Made by a program: the position numbers and the translations under genes
DNA from: Endothia cerciana
Taxonomy: Eukaryota; Ascomycota; Sordariomycetes; Diaporthales; Cryphonectriaceae
Assembly (NCBI GenBank): GCA_026119935.1
Contig: JALRMH010000005.1
Coordinates: 1 to 64,000, forward strand
DNA: 64,000 nucleotides
Reading direction: 5' to 3'
Notes under the pieces: generated by a model
What the model was told of the DNA's origin: nothing
Seen by the model: only the letters and a program-made list of their open reading frames with translations
Databases searched by the model: none
Shown here: positions 10,941 through 22,924 of the stretch, one piece after another
How positions within the stretch are numbered: position 1 is the stretch's first letter
Layout: every line of letters begins with the position of its first letter

Positions 10941-13900
10941 CTACACATACTGACTCCTATCACTCCAGCCAGGCTGCAACGCCGTCCAGTTCCGGCTGAA
11001 CCCGAAGTCCGTCTGGTACAAACCATAGTTCATCAGCTCGATGCTCTCCAGCGCAGCGCCGCCGTCCTCCATCGCCCACAGACTGACCGCGAGGTAGTTC
11101 GTCCCTTGGTTGTTCACCACGCCCGGCGGGAAGGGGAAGACCGTCTGCGGCCCGATGTGCGGTTCGTACTTCCCGTACTGGTACCCGTTCACCCAGAACA
11201 TAACCCTCGCGACCGTCCCGCTGGCCGCGGAGAACGAGATGCCGAGCGGCGCGTCGAGGTCGCCGTCGATGTCGAGGGTGAAGTTGGTGACGTAGAAGCG
11301 GACGCCCGGCCCGGCAAGGCCGGCGAGCGGCGTTGAGTCATCCCACGCCCCGTAGGACGGCGGGTACGACGAGCCGGGCGAGAACCCGGGCAGGTGCCAG
11401 CCCAGCCTCTCGCCGTACAGCCCGCCCTCGTTCATCGGCCCGCGGACGGGGTCGATGTTCGCGCTGCCGCCCGCGTTGCCCTGGATCCTCCACAGCGAGA
11501 AGCCCGTGGAGCTGTTGGCCGCCGCCGCCGCCGCCGCCGCCGCCGCCCCCGCGCCGGTGAGCAGCCGCGCGCCGTACAGCCCGCGCGGGACGTTCATGCC
11601 GCCGGCCGTCGAGGTCTCGTCGTGCCCGTGGTAGTCGACGAGCACGGTGAGGACGTTGTCCGAGCCGTTCGTGGCGAGCGCGGACGCGGGGAGGGGGAGC
11701 ACGGCGGTGGTCGTCTCGAGCGCGCTGGTGTTGCCCGTGTCGCCGCCGATGGAGACGCCGTTCAGCCACGCGCTCCACCCGAATGCCGAGCCCCCGGATG
11801 CGGTGATGTTGACGGACGTGTAGTCGGTGCCCGAGGGGAAGTAGCCGCGGTAGACCTTGGCGCCGGCGTAGTAGCCGTAGTCCGAGGAGAACAGTACCGG
11901 GAGGGTGTGCGGGGCGATGTAGGCGAGGGAGCTGGTCTTGTTGCAGATCGTCCAGGACGAGTCGTCAAACGAGGGCTGTGCCTCGGGAAGGGAGTCGGCG
12001 GACTGCCAGGTGTCGAGGGGCGGGAGGGACACCGAGCGTGACTCGGCTCCGGGGACCGTGGCGACGTGGGTCCCATAGTCGGTCTGCGTCGCGTTCAGGG
12101 TGATCCCGTTCCAGGTGATGGAGCTGATGCCTGTTGAGCCGGCCAAGGCCTCGATCGTCGTCGTGACATTGTTGTCGCCCGAGATCTGGAGTGTACCATC
12201 GCTGACAGATGCACTTCTGACAAGGTACGAACCCAGAATGAAGATCTTCTCGTCAGGAGATCCGTATACGTCGGCGCTGGTTGACGGCGCCCAAAAGGTC
12301 CATGCCGAGGTCTGGTCGAGCAGATACACCAGCACGCCGTTCGAGAATCGGACAAATGTTGGGCCGGAGTCCTGAGTATAAGTGAAGACCTGGCCGGCCG
12401 TGCTGCTGTTTGAGCAGGTGAGGTTGGAGTTCCCAAAGACGGTGTATGTCAGCCCAGCCTCGTTGGCAAAGGCGAACTCGCCCGTCTGCCCGACCTTGAG
12501 GTAGAGAACCAAGGCTGTCGTATTGTCGAAGACCCCCCAGGTGGCTACGTCCCCCGAGGAGTATAGCAGCGTGTGATCACCAATTGAGTAGTCTGTGACG
12601 AGGATCCTGCTCTGGCGACCGAAGAGAGAGACGCCCGGAACGTCTACAGGGCCTAGGGATGTGTTCAGTGTCGCTGTGAATGTCACATCTCCGTCGGAGC
12701 TCGACGTGTCCTGCTGTGTAACCATGAAAGTAGCGCCGGTGTCTGGGTTCTGTAGCAGCCAGGTAAATATTCCGTCTGTGTCGACCTGCTACCGGTCAGC
12801 CGGAGGTCGCACCCGTGTAAGACCTCGCTGTCCTGACCTGGTATCCCGTGCCATTTCCCGCCATCTCGGTCTTGAGCAAATCTGGCGACGAGCTGGCGAA
12901 CAAGTTCACCAATTTTGTCTGCAGCATCTTGGACCATAATTGACGGGTTTCTCGGATAGGAGCACTGTATACATGCTCGCATGAGCTTCTGCGAAGGCAC
13001 CAGTCCCAAGCATTCCACATACGCGTAGTCATATGATGTGTATACATCCGGAGCAGCCAAGTGGCCAAAACTAGTGCCTCCAAATCCCATATAGAACGAT
13101 TGCATTGTGACTCTCTCTGCAATATTGTTCTTATAGCTGTAATCCTCGTCAGTCACTGAGTGTCGCTGCGCGTCTGTCCCGGAGTGTATATCGAGGAGTG
13201 TCTAGCTTCTTATGACTCTCAGATAGCCGAACCTGACGAGGGTTTTTCTGCCGCAAGGCGAAAATTTACCAGTCCACCTCGGTGGCTTCTCGTCGGTATG
13301 CCATTTCCTCTGCCGCGGACCAAACAGAGGGCACTCTCAGGTAGGAGCCCAGGGGCTAACGCAGAGATCGACCTTGTATGTCACGCCGCGGTGATGCGTT
13401 CAGCCGGGGAAAAGGGAGCGGGACCACTCACAAGAGGTCTGGGTAGGCTGGGTCGTGATACGAAGCACACTGTTAGAGGTTAGCAAGGCATCCTGTGAGA
13501 ACAGTCTGTAAAATCATGACGCGCCGTATCGTAGAAAGTACCACTGCCCCAAGAGGTGAAGTATCCTCCCTCGAACTCCGGCAGGTAGCTGGGCTGGGTG
13601 AAGCTATAATTCTGGAACCCTGGAGCAGGTATCAGCTCCCAAACACCCCTCACCAGGGATATGTGCTGCTCCGTTGAACTATACTCACACTGGTAGTACG
13701 TTCGAACCAGCGTCCACCCACTCGATGGGTTCGTGCAAGACAGACCGCCCGGGTAGGAATCCAGGCCATAAATGTTAACGGCTCCCCCGACGTCTTCGTA
13801 GTCGACGCTCCAGCTTTCAGACCTCATACCCTTCGGAGGATTTCAGTGTTTGTCCTTCAGCGTTTCCGTTCTGATAGGAAGTTTTCTTGCATGGGCAGGG

Positions 13901-14689
13901 GTGGAAGTGGCCTTACCTTCTCGTTGCTCGTGAAAGGTACAACCACGCCAGCATCTCGGAAAGCAGCCTCAATCTGCTCCATATACTCGACCAGAGTATT
14001 GGTGGCGGAGTGTGTCGTCTCCTGGAGCTCATTCTCGATCTGGGTAAGGATGACAGGCCCCCCCCCGGTGATCTGGCTCGCCGCGAGGATGGCCCCAAGC
14101 TCCTGCACCCAGGGGAGCCAGGCCTCGTAGTACGTCTCGTCGCTGGTCCTGAGGTCCCCCATGCTCCCGTCAGAGCCCCAGAGCGCAAGGCCTCCTGCAT
14201 TGAATTCCCCGTTGGCATAGGGCCCGGGGCGGGCGACGACCCAGAGGCCGGCGTCCGAAGCAGCGTCCAACAGAGCCTGGAGGTTCTTTCCGGGAGACTC
14301 GAAGTCGTACACACCCTTAGAGGCGGAATGGTAGGACCAGAAGAAGTAGATGCTGACGGTGTTGAAGCCGTTGGCCTTAAACTTCTGGAAGATGTCTGGC
14401 CATAGCTCAGGTACGGGCAGCCTCGGGTAGTGAAACTCCGCGCTGTTGATGAAGACCCTGTGGGGAGATGGTACTCAGCACACAGTAGAAAATGGCCCTT
14501 TTTTTTTTTTTTTTTTTTTTTTTTAGGCGGCGGAGGGGGAGCCTAATGTCTGGCTGAGTCTCACCTAGAGCCATTGATCATCAGACTGTATTCATCCCAG
14601 GTCACCGCAGAAGTGTAGTTGTCAGTGGTCGACGAGACACCACAGACCCACCACGCCAGGAGGGCGGTGAGGTAGTGGAAGGACCGCAT
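10941..14689 (-). CDS. Secreted beta-galactosidase, GH35 family
   Basis: Eight exons: 14565-14689, 13917-14457, 13689-13830, 13525-13619, 13432-13469, 13023-13136, 12838-12964 and 10941-12785, together 1008 residues, the usual size of fungal GH35 enzymes. The enzyme removes terminal beta-galactose from plant galactans, xyloglucan or lactose outside the cell. A signal peptide covers about residues 1-20. The GH35 acid/base motif GGPVILTQIENE ends near residue 185. The nucleophile is predicted in PEFEGG at about 284. The large C-terminal exon carries the beta-sandwich and jelly-roll domains, interrupted by a poly-alanine run encoded by a GCC repeat (about 11518-11552). Intron 1 contains a 26-base T run. 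All junctions are GT-AG except the fourth intron (13470-13524), where the reading frame requires a GC donor (ACG then GCGCGT). If that donor is not used, the enzyme is truncated. Confidence 0.93.
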
Positions 14690-17600
14690 CTTGACACCTT
14701 GTGCGTTGCACTTCAGAGGGGGGGTCCGGTTGGGGCATTCTCCTGACTCTCACGATGTGGTCCTTATTGCAGAACTTTGTTATTAAATACATATAATGCA
14801 CAGCGGATGATTTCCAAATGTCACAGATAATGACGGTTGTTGTTCTGTGAACCCGAGTTACATCCCTCGACGCAGGTGAGCGTAATTCCCAGCAATCATG
14901 AGTGCGGTTTTCCCCTCTCGCCATAAAAACTGGGTATTTGGGTCCTTTGCGGCTAGCTTGCCGCCCATGACTTTGGGGGGATTCGGACGGAAGGCCTAGG
15001 AAGGGGAGAATAGTCGCATGCAAGCCACGCTCGTGATTTGACAGCTTCGACGCATCATTGTGCCGAAGCGCCCTCGCGCTCCAATGCTGTGGTGTGATAC
15101 CCACCAAAAGGGGGACGAAACTCTCAAGGCTACGGTGATCCAATCAAGTATGGACAAGACTTGCTGCGTATTTTCGATATGCAGCTTGAGGTCTGGATTC
15201 CACATCCCGTCTGGCGATACTTGCAAAATCCCCAGCGTCTCGGGATTCCCAGCGAGAGTGGCTTCAAAGTTGGAGTGCAATTGTATTAGCATCCCGATTC
15301 ATCTGTCAAGGAAATGTCTGAAATTATACACAGTAGCACCGTTGGCTATTTACTATGTAGCTGAGGCTAACCAGAACCCTTCCGGAGGCGCCCCTAAAAG
15401 GGTCGTGAGCACCGGGTCAAAGGTTTAATCAAATGTTGTCCCAAGGTTCGTGCAGCCTTTCCCACTGGGGGATCCGCTATAACGACCGAGTTTTGCGGAA
15501 TACAAACGTAAGTATTACTTTCCAATCCCTAGAACAGAAGAAGATGCAGCGGAAGCTGTCAGGATCGTGGCTTCACCCTCTTGGATTGGCAGCGTCCCCA
15601 CCCCTCCACCTCTTTCATTATGTTGTCCTGCACCGCGGGTTCCGGAGCCGGGGCATCCCACAAGAACCACTGGTCTCTCTGTTCCTTCATCCCGCAAGAT
15701 ATTGTCGCCATCGCGACATCCGCAGCCACCCGCTCCCAGAAGTTCCACGACAAGAGCAAAGTTCATCGAGGCAGACCTCAGTACGAAGTCAAAGGTACCA
15801 CGTGCTGAGATTGGGTTTGAGAGGACCAGACACGCGGGCTGGCTGGCGAGTCAGGTCTGGCCAGATTAACGGGCGTGGGATTTCAAACAGCGGACGATAC
15901 TGCGTGCAGAGTGGCATCGCATCGGTCTTACCCTGGTACACCGCTCTGGAACACGAGGGGTGGTTGCGAAGGAACCAGCCATCACATCTGCTGTTGCACA
16001 CTTCGCGGGAGGGAGCCCGCAGGTTCGTGTCGCAAACTGACCATCGGCGGAGACCCGAGGCCACCTGCCATCCTCTGTCGAGCTCCACGGTCCGTGACCC
16101 TGCCGATAGCCTCAGCAGCTGCTTTTGCCCTATGCAGGTACGAGCACGCGGCCACTGACTCGCGGCTCCGTGCGAACAACGGAACCGGACCGGGTGGCTC
16201 TGCCCAGGGATTACTTCCCGCCCAAAAGGTCCCTTTCTGTCAACAACCACGGTGGTTGCGAGTCTCGTCCGGCCCATTTGACATCTGTGCCAGTCCCCCG
16301 AAGACTCATCTTAGACAGCGGCCTTCTGTTCATCGCGAGGGGAACGCGGCCGACAAGCAGGATCTGGCTCCTCATCACATTATCATCAGGCTCAACATGG
16401 CTTGGAAGCTTGCACGTGGCTGCTTCGCCAAAGCCTTTTTTCCCAGTGGCCCGGATCCAGTCAAGGTGTCGACCCACCATGTATCTGGGACAACTGAGCG
16501 CTGGTAGAGAAGCTCACCTCTCAGCTGGCCGTCCGAGGTGGCAGCCGACCCATCTGATACAGCCCGCTCCGAGGAACAGCCCCGAGGGGACTGCCACATA
16601 CTGTTCACAGATACCCTTGATACACACGGTGCCCAATCTTTGATCTCGCAATCGAGGGCGGTCAACTCCCCAGAGGTCAGCAGCCTTCTGAAGAGGGGAG
16701 AGCCAACAAATCGAAAGTTTATGATCAGACGGGGTCACAATCATCCGACCTGTCAGCTGTCCGGGTCAAACACTATACATTCTGCCCTGACATAGTCGGT
16801 GAAGTAAAGGGGAGGGGGGGGGGAGGGTTCGCGTTGCCCAGGAGCGAGGACTCCTCACCCTGAACCCATGTTGTCGTATAAAGTACTATGTAATAGCCCC
16901 AACAGATATCACAGGGATGTGCCTGGCTCAAAAGGAGCGGAGGGGTGGGACGTTTGCTGCAAATGTCAGGGCTGGGAGTCTGCATAAACAACACGGATGT
17001 CAATGTTTAGGCCATGTTATTGTGACCTTGCCAGCCAGGCCAGGCTCTGCTGTCGAAATCCCGTCTTCTGCAAGAGCGCTTCGAGGGGGATACACGAGGC
17101 CGTCTGCCTGGAGGTCTGGGAGTTCTCAAGCCAGCCATCGGTTCCACTCTGTTACTATGGCACACAGCTCGGACCTCCGGGGGAGTTTCCGCACACCGAC
17201 CGTCATCTCTGACACACCCCTAATCGAAACAAGTTTAGCTGGGCGGATGCTACTATAGTACATACCATAGTAGTACTATAGTACCTAGCGCATGGTTGAG
17301 GCTGAGAGACTCCCCCCCCCCCACCCCCACCCCCAGGTGAGATACCACGCGGGCACACCTGAGCCATGGTACCTGCTGCCCGTATCTGGCTATGCGAATG
17401 TCACCGTTGAATCCCGCTGTCGAGTCCTGGCTGGCGGCCGCAAGACGGCCCGACGCGGTGCCTCATTCAAGGCACTCTGAACGAAAAATTGGCCAAGATG
17501 GCGTGATATCCAAATTGCCCAGGCAGGACTGAACAACAGCCCTATTGCTTCTTCCACCGCACCTCGTCGATCGTCGCGAGCGGCCCGGCTGAGACATGCT

Positions 17601-20149
17601 AGACTCTCGGATACGACCCAGACCAGGTACGAGCACATCTAAACAAGCTTATTGTTCGACTCGGCGACCTCGATTCAGCGGACACCGCGTACCAGGCCGG
17701 GCAGTCCTGGGGCTCTCGCCTTGACCCTGACATCACAGCGGGGGTGGGAGGTCGATCACCCTCCCAGGTGTGCTTGGCCTTGAGCGGGCGACAGACTCTG
17801 CGCGGAAATTGGTTCGAGACGTTTTCACCTCCTACCACAGTAGAGCCTGTCCGATGTTCCTGGCCTTCAAGAGATCCGCGGGACGATGCTACGCTCGCTG
17901 ACTAGCAGGCGATTTTAAGTTAGGGATACCACGACAACGTGGCCCCGCACATCACGGGCTGTCAGAGAAGCTGCTGATGGCCGCGCGACATGAAGAGAAA
18001 ACGCGCAGGCCTGACAAGGGGGCCTCCAGCTTTCTGCCTGCAGGTGTGCCGAGGCCCGCATGCGGCGAGAAGTCGCCGGCCTGCCCTTTTCCCCGACTGC
18101 TGCGCCATTGCTTATCCCAGGTACGGGGACTACACGAGGGCTGTTCTATGGAGGCCATTACTCCGCTGCCAGCTTCGCCAGCTTTACTGTCAGCCCATCC
18201 TGCCCGTGTGACCAATTGAGATCCTTGCCAGTCGAGATTTCTTCTTCCCGACTCCTCTGCGCCTTCTGGTCCCTCGATGCCCATGTCGAAGCAGCGAGGG
18301 AATGGCCAGGCCAAAAAGAGCCCGTCCAAACACGGTGAACACGATGGGGGACGAAATGGTCATATCGACACTGGCCTCTGCTTCCCAACACCAGTGGAAA
18401 CCGCGCGGACGCTAGGGCTAACGACGCCTAGGCCAGGCCACCGGGATAGGCACTGGCGTAAGCAGAGAGAGACCTTCTCACCGTTGGACCTCTCCTCGAC
18501 TGGAAATTTTGCTTTTCCCTCGATGGTCGCACAACCATCTCTCTAGCCTGCTCGTCCTGATCCCAGTTGATACTCGGCCCTCGATCTATCCAAGCAACAG
18601 CAGCAAGAGTCTCTCCCGAAGCCAAAACGCCACCCCCCAACCCCCTTCTTCTTCCCAAGCAGACCCCAGTGCCACACAATACATACTATGAGTACGCAGA
18701 GTTGCAGCCCACGCCCCGACACTGGACAAGCGCACCGCACTGCCAAACTCTGAGTGAGGAGGGCCCACTCGAACCATCCAGCTACGGAGAGCTCGGCCTC
18801 TCCACCCTGGTCGTAGTCGAGCCCAGTCCCTGCAGGTCCCGGCGTCCCGGCGCAACCCCAGATGTCGGGGCTACCCAATTGGAAGCAGAACAAAATAGAA
18901 GAAAGGACAGGGGAGCAGGGACAATGTCATCGCTGGACGGGGATCAACGCGACAACGCGTCTGGGTCCCGCATTGACTTTTGCTCCAGCTAGGCCCCGGC
19001 AATCGTGGCACCAGGATCCCGGAGGACCCATCCGCCTCTCCTCTTCATCTCACCAGAGAATCTTCATCGCCTCCTTTTCTGCGCCGTGGTGCTGCGCTGT
19101 CGGTTTCGATATATCTCAACGGTCCCTGCGCCTCCTGGAGTCTGGGCCTCGCTGTCTCGGCGGTGAGGGTTTGGATTAGAGTTGAGAGGCCCATTTCCGC
19201 GGCCATCCTGGCTCACCCTGCAGCAACCAGCTCGTTTACATCTCCATTCTCCTTTCAATTCTTTTTCCCTGGTGCTCGGATTGCCTCGCATAGAGGGGTC
19301 ATCTCCCTCCTCGGAGAATAAACACTACCAAAAGACTCCTCCATCACCCGGTCCGCCTCATTACAGTATCGGACACAGCCAATTCCCACAGGCGGCCCGT
19401 CGTAGGCGCACGGTGTTGGCTCTTTTCATCACAGCAGCTATCAACCCGGGACAGTGTGGATCACGAATTACCCCATACCACGACAACCTACGATCGAGCT
19501 CGAATTAGCTTGGAAGAGACCGGCTCTCGAACCCATTCTTTAATATCAACATCCGAGGAGCCCACTCACCCGCCAAAAGATTCCTCTTGGTTTCCAAAGC
19601 CCGACCCAGCTGTGCTGTCATCTTCAGCCTTGTCGGTCCACTGTTTTGGACCCCACCGGCACCTTGTTCTTGATTTCTCGAGCCCGTTTCACCATCCTTC
19701 AGCTGCCGGCGTCGATTCCACCACGGTCGACGGTCCCCACCGCCCACTGCTGAAATTCCGGGCGTGCCGGTCCACCGACGGGGATCTTTGATCGCCAGGG
19801 GCCATCTCGATTGGATCTCGGCGCCAGCCCTTTGGCCAGCGGACACACATCTTTTCGAATAAGAGGAGCTGGCACCCTTCCTTCCCGCGCAGCCCCGGAT
19901 TCACCTTCTGGTACCCGGTGAGCCCCGACCGACCTTCGTCCACTCGTTCAGCACATCATTCTAGATAGGCGTTGACAGCCTGATCTGCGGATTACCACAC
20001 CTTTTTTTTTTCGTTCTCGCCTGAGCGGCCCGCCGCGTGTCCTTGGTCTCAGCCTGGTCTGTCGATCGATCTTGTCTTGGATCGCCGCACATGATCCATC
20101 ATTCCTGACGACGCACGAGCCGTCCCCACAGTCTGAACGCCTTTTGAAC
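14690..20149. other. 5.5 kb intergenic region between divergent genes
   Basis: No gene is supported. Open frames near 15433-16160 and 15875-16507 have unnatural composition and no recognisable motif. A palindromic motif cluster with GTACTATAGTAC-like words lies at 17250-17290, followed by a C-rich run at 17311-17335. From about 18200 to 20149 the plus strand becomes pyrimidine-rich, which suggests a long leader or promoter for the membrane-protein gene at 20150. The left part next to 14689 is the presumed promoter of the beta-galactosidase gene. Confidence 0.55.
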
Positions 20150-21625
20150 ATGGACGTATTTCGAAAGATGGCGCCAGCGGTGCCCGGATCAGTCGCTGTG
20201 TTGTCCTCAACGACCTTACTCGTCCTTCAAATTATTCTGGCCCTGCCTCGCTCGAATCACATATCATCGACTGAGGTTGTTGCAATAATATCAGCAGTCC
20301 TCGAATCTGCGGTGCTGGCCCTGTTATCATGGATAGTGTTCATATCGATAAGAGGCCCAGCCAGGAAAGTCACGGCGCTATTGTTCGGGTCTGGCATAGG
20401 GCTGTGTGTCGTGGCCGGGGCACTCACGGTTGGGAGTCTCATCTCCCTGTCTGTCAACAGGAACCTTGGGGGGGCCACGTCCGGATTCCTCGCAGGGGCA
20501 GCAATAATGTTGATAATCTCGTTTATCACACAGCTGCTGTTCCTCGTCACTCGACACCTCGCCGGCCGCGCTCAGGACGATGTGTCCCGTTCAGGCACGC
20601 CAGGCATGCAGGAGATCGGCTGGCAACCCGCGAAGCGCGTGAAGGCAGTGCCCTACGACCGCACAAGCCCACCAAACGAGGCTTCGTTACGCGCCGTATC
20701 GATAGATTCGAGAAGCCCGCGGCCGTCGACCGGTGGCTTCTCGACTACGGAAACGATTTCCACCATCACCTCAACCTTGGCGTACGCTGTGCGACCAATA
20801 ACCTCCAAGAACCGCCTGCTATCCAGCAACCGCAGCCAGCGATCTGCCAGGCGGGGGGGCTCGATCGAATCGATGGACTACCGGGCCCGGTCCATAGCCA
20901 CCATCGACAGCTTCGACTCCTGGGACACTTCTGGCGTCGACCCACAGTGCCGTCAGACGGTGCTCGAATCCGCATCACCCATCGCAGGGAGCCGGTTCCT
21001 AGAGACCATCCCGGCCTCACCGATGACGAGCCGGTGTCCCAGCCCCGGAACGCCCTTGGATCTCGACTTCGAGCCCCCCCGCCGGGTGGCGAGGCGCAGC
21101 CGCAGCTTCAGCCCGGCAGCCTCGACGCGCACGGCGCAGCCGGCGCCCCCGAAACGGGCCTTCACCCAGCACCCCTCGGCCAGCGAGTCGCATATCCACC
21201 CGCTCTTCCGGTCCGACTCGCCCGACCCGGCGCCGCTCGCGAGCCCCGGCACCATAGTCATCGCGGCGCCACAGGCCGGGCGGGTGATCTCGGACCGGCA
21301 CAGCATCCGCAGCCTGCGCCGGATGCGCAGCGGCAGCATGCCCGCCGTGTCGAGCCCCCTGACGCTGAACGGGTCGTTTGAGAGCTTCCCGACCCTCAAC
21401 GCGAGCACGCTGAGCGCGGCCAGTGACGAGAGCAGCCTGGAACCAGCGGAGGAGGGGGGGGAGGGGGACGTGCTGGAGAGGGATATCATGCCTCCCATCC
21501 CTGATTTCGTCCTTAATGCCGGCTCGCGGACGAGCCTGGTCGGGTATCAGGTGAGGAAGACGGAGAGCCGCGAGGGTCCCTCGGGACCGGGGCTCGAGGC
21601 GCTGCCGCCGACTGAGGGGCGGTGA
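20150..21625 (+). CDS. Fungal four-helix membrane protein with long Ser/Pro-rich tail
   Basis: One exon of 491 residues beginning at the first ATG of the frame. Four hydrophobic segments lie at about residues 10-30, 39-62, 66-90 and 98-124, separated by short loops. The last one ends in a basic RHLAGR that should face the cytosol. The remaining 360 residues are hydrophilic and rich in Ser, Pro and Arg, with several RSRS/SPGTP-type stretches that look like phosphorylation targets, and an acidic patch near residues 430-450. No enzyme motif is visible. The layout resembles fungal-specific small membrane proteins with regulatory tails, but I cannot name the family. A long pyrimidine-rich leader precedes it. 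Confidence 0.75.
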   Translation: MDVFRKMAPAVPGSVAVLSSTTLLVLQIILALPRSNHISSTEVVAIISAVLESAVLALLSWIVFISIRGPARKVTALLFGSGIGLCVVAGALTVGSLISLSVNRNLGGATSGFLAGAAIMLIISFITQLLFLVTRHLAGRAQDDVSRSGTPGMQEIGWQPAKRVKAVPYDRTSPPNEASLRAVSIDSRSPRPSTGGFSTTETISTITSTLAYAVRPITSKNRLLSSNRSQRSARRGGSIESMDYRARSIATIDSFDSWDTSGVDPQCRQTVLESASPIAGSRFLETIPASPMTSRCPSPGTPLDLDFEPPRRVARRSRSFSPAASTRTAQPAPPKRAFTQHPSASESHIHPLFRSDSPDPAPLASPGTIVIAAPQAGRVISDRHSIRSLRRMRSGSMPAVSSPLTLNGSFESFPTLNASTLSAASDESSLEPAEEGGEGDVLERDIMPPIPDFVLNAGSRTSLVGYQVRKTESREGPSGPGLEALPPTEGR

Positions 21626-22924
21626 GACCGCAGGTGTCGGTCTCTTTTACGACTGTGGAACGAGTCATCATACATAAATATCTATATCCGACGATCTAAC
21701 GCTCCTTCACATAAAACTTAGTATCTTATATATATATATATATATATATACATGGGTGGGATTTCGGCTCGAGCGGGAAAACATGTCGGTTCCTCCCAAG
21801 GAAGGAAAAAAAGAGATCTTATGGGACTGGGAAGGTCTGGACTGGCCGGGTTGTCCTTTTGATACCTTTCTTTCTTTCTTTCTCTTCTATACCCAATATT
21901 CAGATGCGATGGCGTCTGGGCCTTTCTTGTTGATAGATGGGAGCAAGGTGTTGTAAAGGAGGAGGAAGTTGGGCTTCCGTTGACGATGGGCTGGGTCGGA
22001 CCTAGCTTTGGATCGCAAGATGCAAGATAAAACAAAACAGAAAATAATACAAGAGATAATACGCACACACGAACAGTCGAGCTTGGAGCTGCCCTTGGAC
22101 GAAGCATAACGCCCTGCGTAGTAGCGATGACTTGGGAGACATCCACTTGTGCACAGATATCCATCAACATATTCCTGAAGCCCTCAAAACACAAGACGGG
22201 GACTGCAAGCACCATGGCACTGTGTCTGTTATCCGACAAAGAGATGAGGCTTAGTTCAGGAATAGATAGTATCCAGGGTCTCACCGCGGGAAGTAGCCCT
22301 TGTGTTTGGCTCCAGACGGCGATGAACAGGGTTGATTGGATTGGTCACCTTGCAGAACCTTCATGTTAACTCGGTTGGGATCAAGAAAGCAGGGGTATCC
22401 ATCCTCATTGATCTGCATCTTGCCGGTGGTGGATTTGAGCATCCAAAAGTGGTGGTCTTTTTCAGGGTGGTGACGTTGCCGGCCGAAGCTCTCACAGCGC
22501 CATCCATAGCTTGAGCCCTGACCAGGTACCAACCACTATGTATGTACTATGTAGGGGTGCAGCTCCAGCGCAGGCATTTCAAATCCAGACTCAAGGCTGC
22601 CACCAAGCTGCGTCGACCCCCCACATTTCCGTCCCTCTGACCCCGCTGCCTGCCAGCAGAGCGTTGAACCTAGGCGCCAGACTTCAGATCCCCGCCGACT
22701 ACCCTTCCAGCCTGTGACATTTGATCCAGACCACTTAACTTCAACAACAACCGACCTTGTACACCAGCTGCATTGAGCATCCCGCCACCGCACAACTCCC
22801 TCTCTGCCCCAGGTCTGGAATCTCATCTCCCTGTCCAGACTTCCGCATCATCAATCAGACCATACCCAGACATCACCACACCCACAGACACGAGCAGTCG
22901 GTAGCTGCAGCTGCGTTGCCCAAG
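21626..22924. other. Intergenic region with TA microsatellite
   Basis: 1.3 kb between two genes on the plus strand. A TA repeat occupies 21727-21750, about 100 bases after the upstream stop, in the likely 3' UTR. A pyrimidine-rich stretch before 22924 is the likely RAD23 leader. The word ACTATGTATGTACTATGTAG at 22534-22553 belongs to the GTAC/CATAGTAC motif set seen elsewhere in the window. No gene is seen. Confidence 0.6.

Noticed and set aside
15433..16507. Overlapping plus-strand frames of 241 and 210 codons
   Set aside because: No domain-like pattern, no consistent splice sites linking them, and stop-free length is unremarkable for this composition.
20329..21381. 350-codon frame inside the membrane-protein gene
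   Set aside because: The alternative frame shares the region with a clear four-helix membrane protein, and its sequence is Arg/Pro/His-rich noise.
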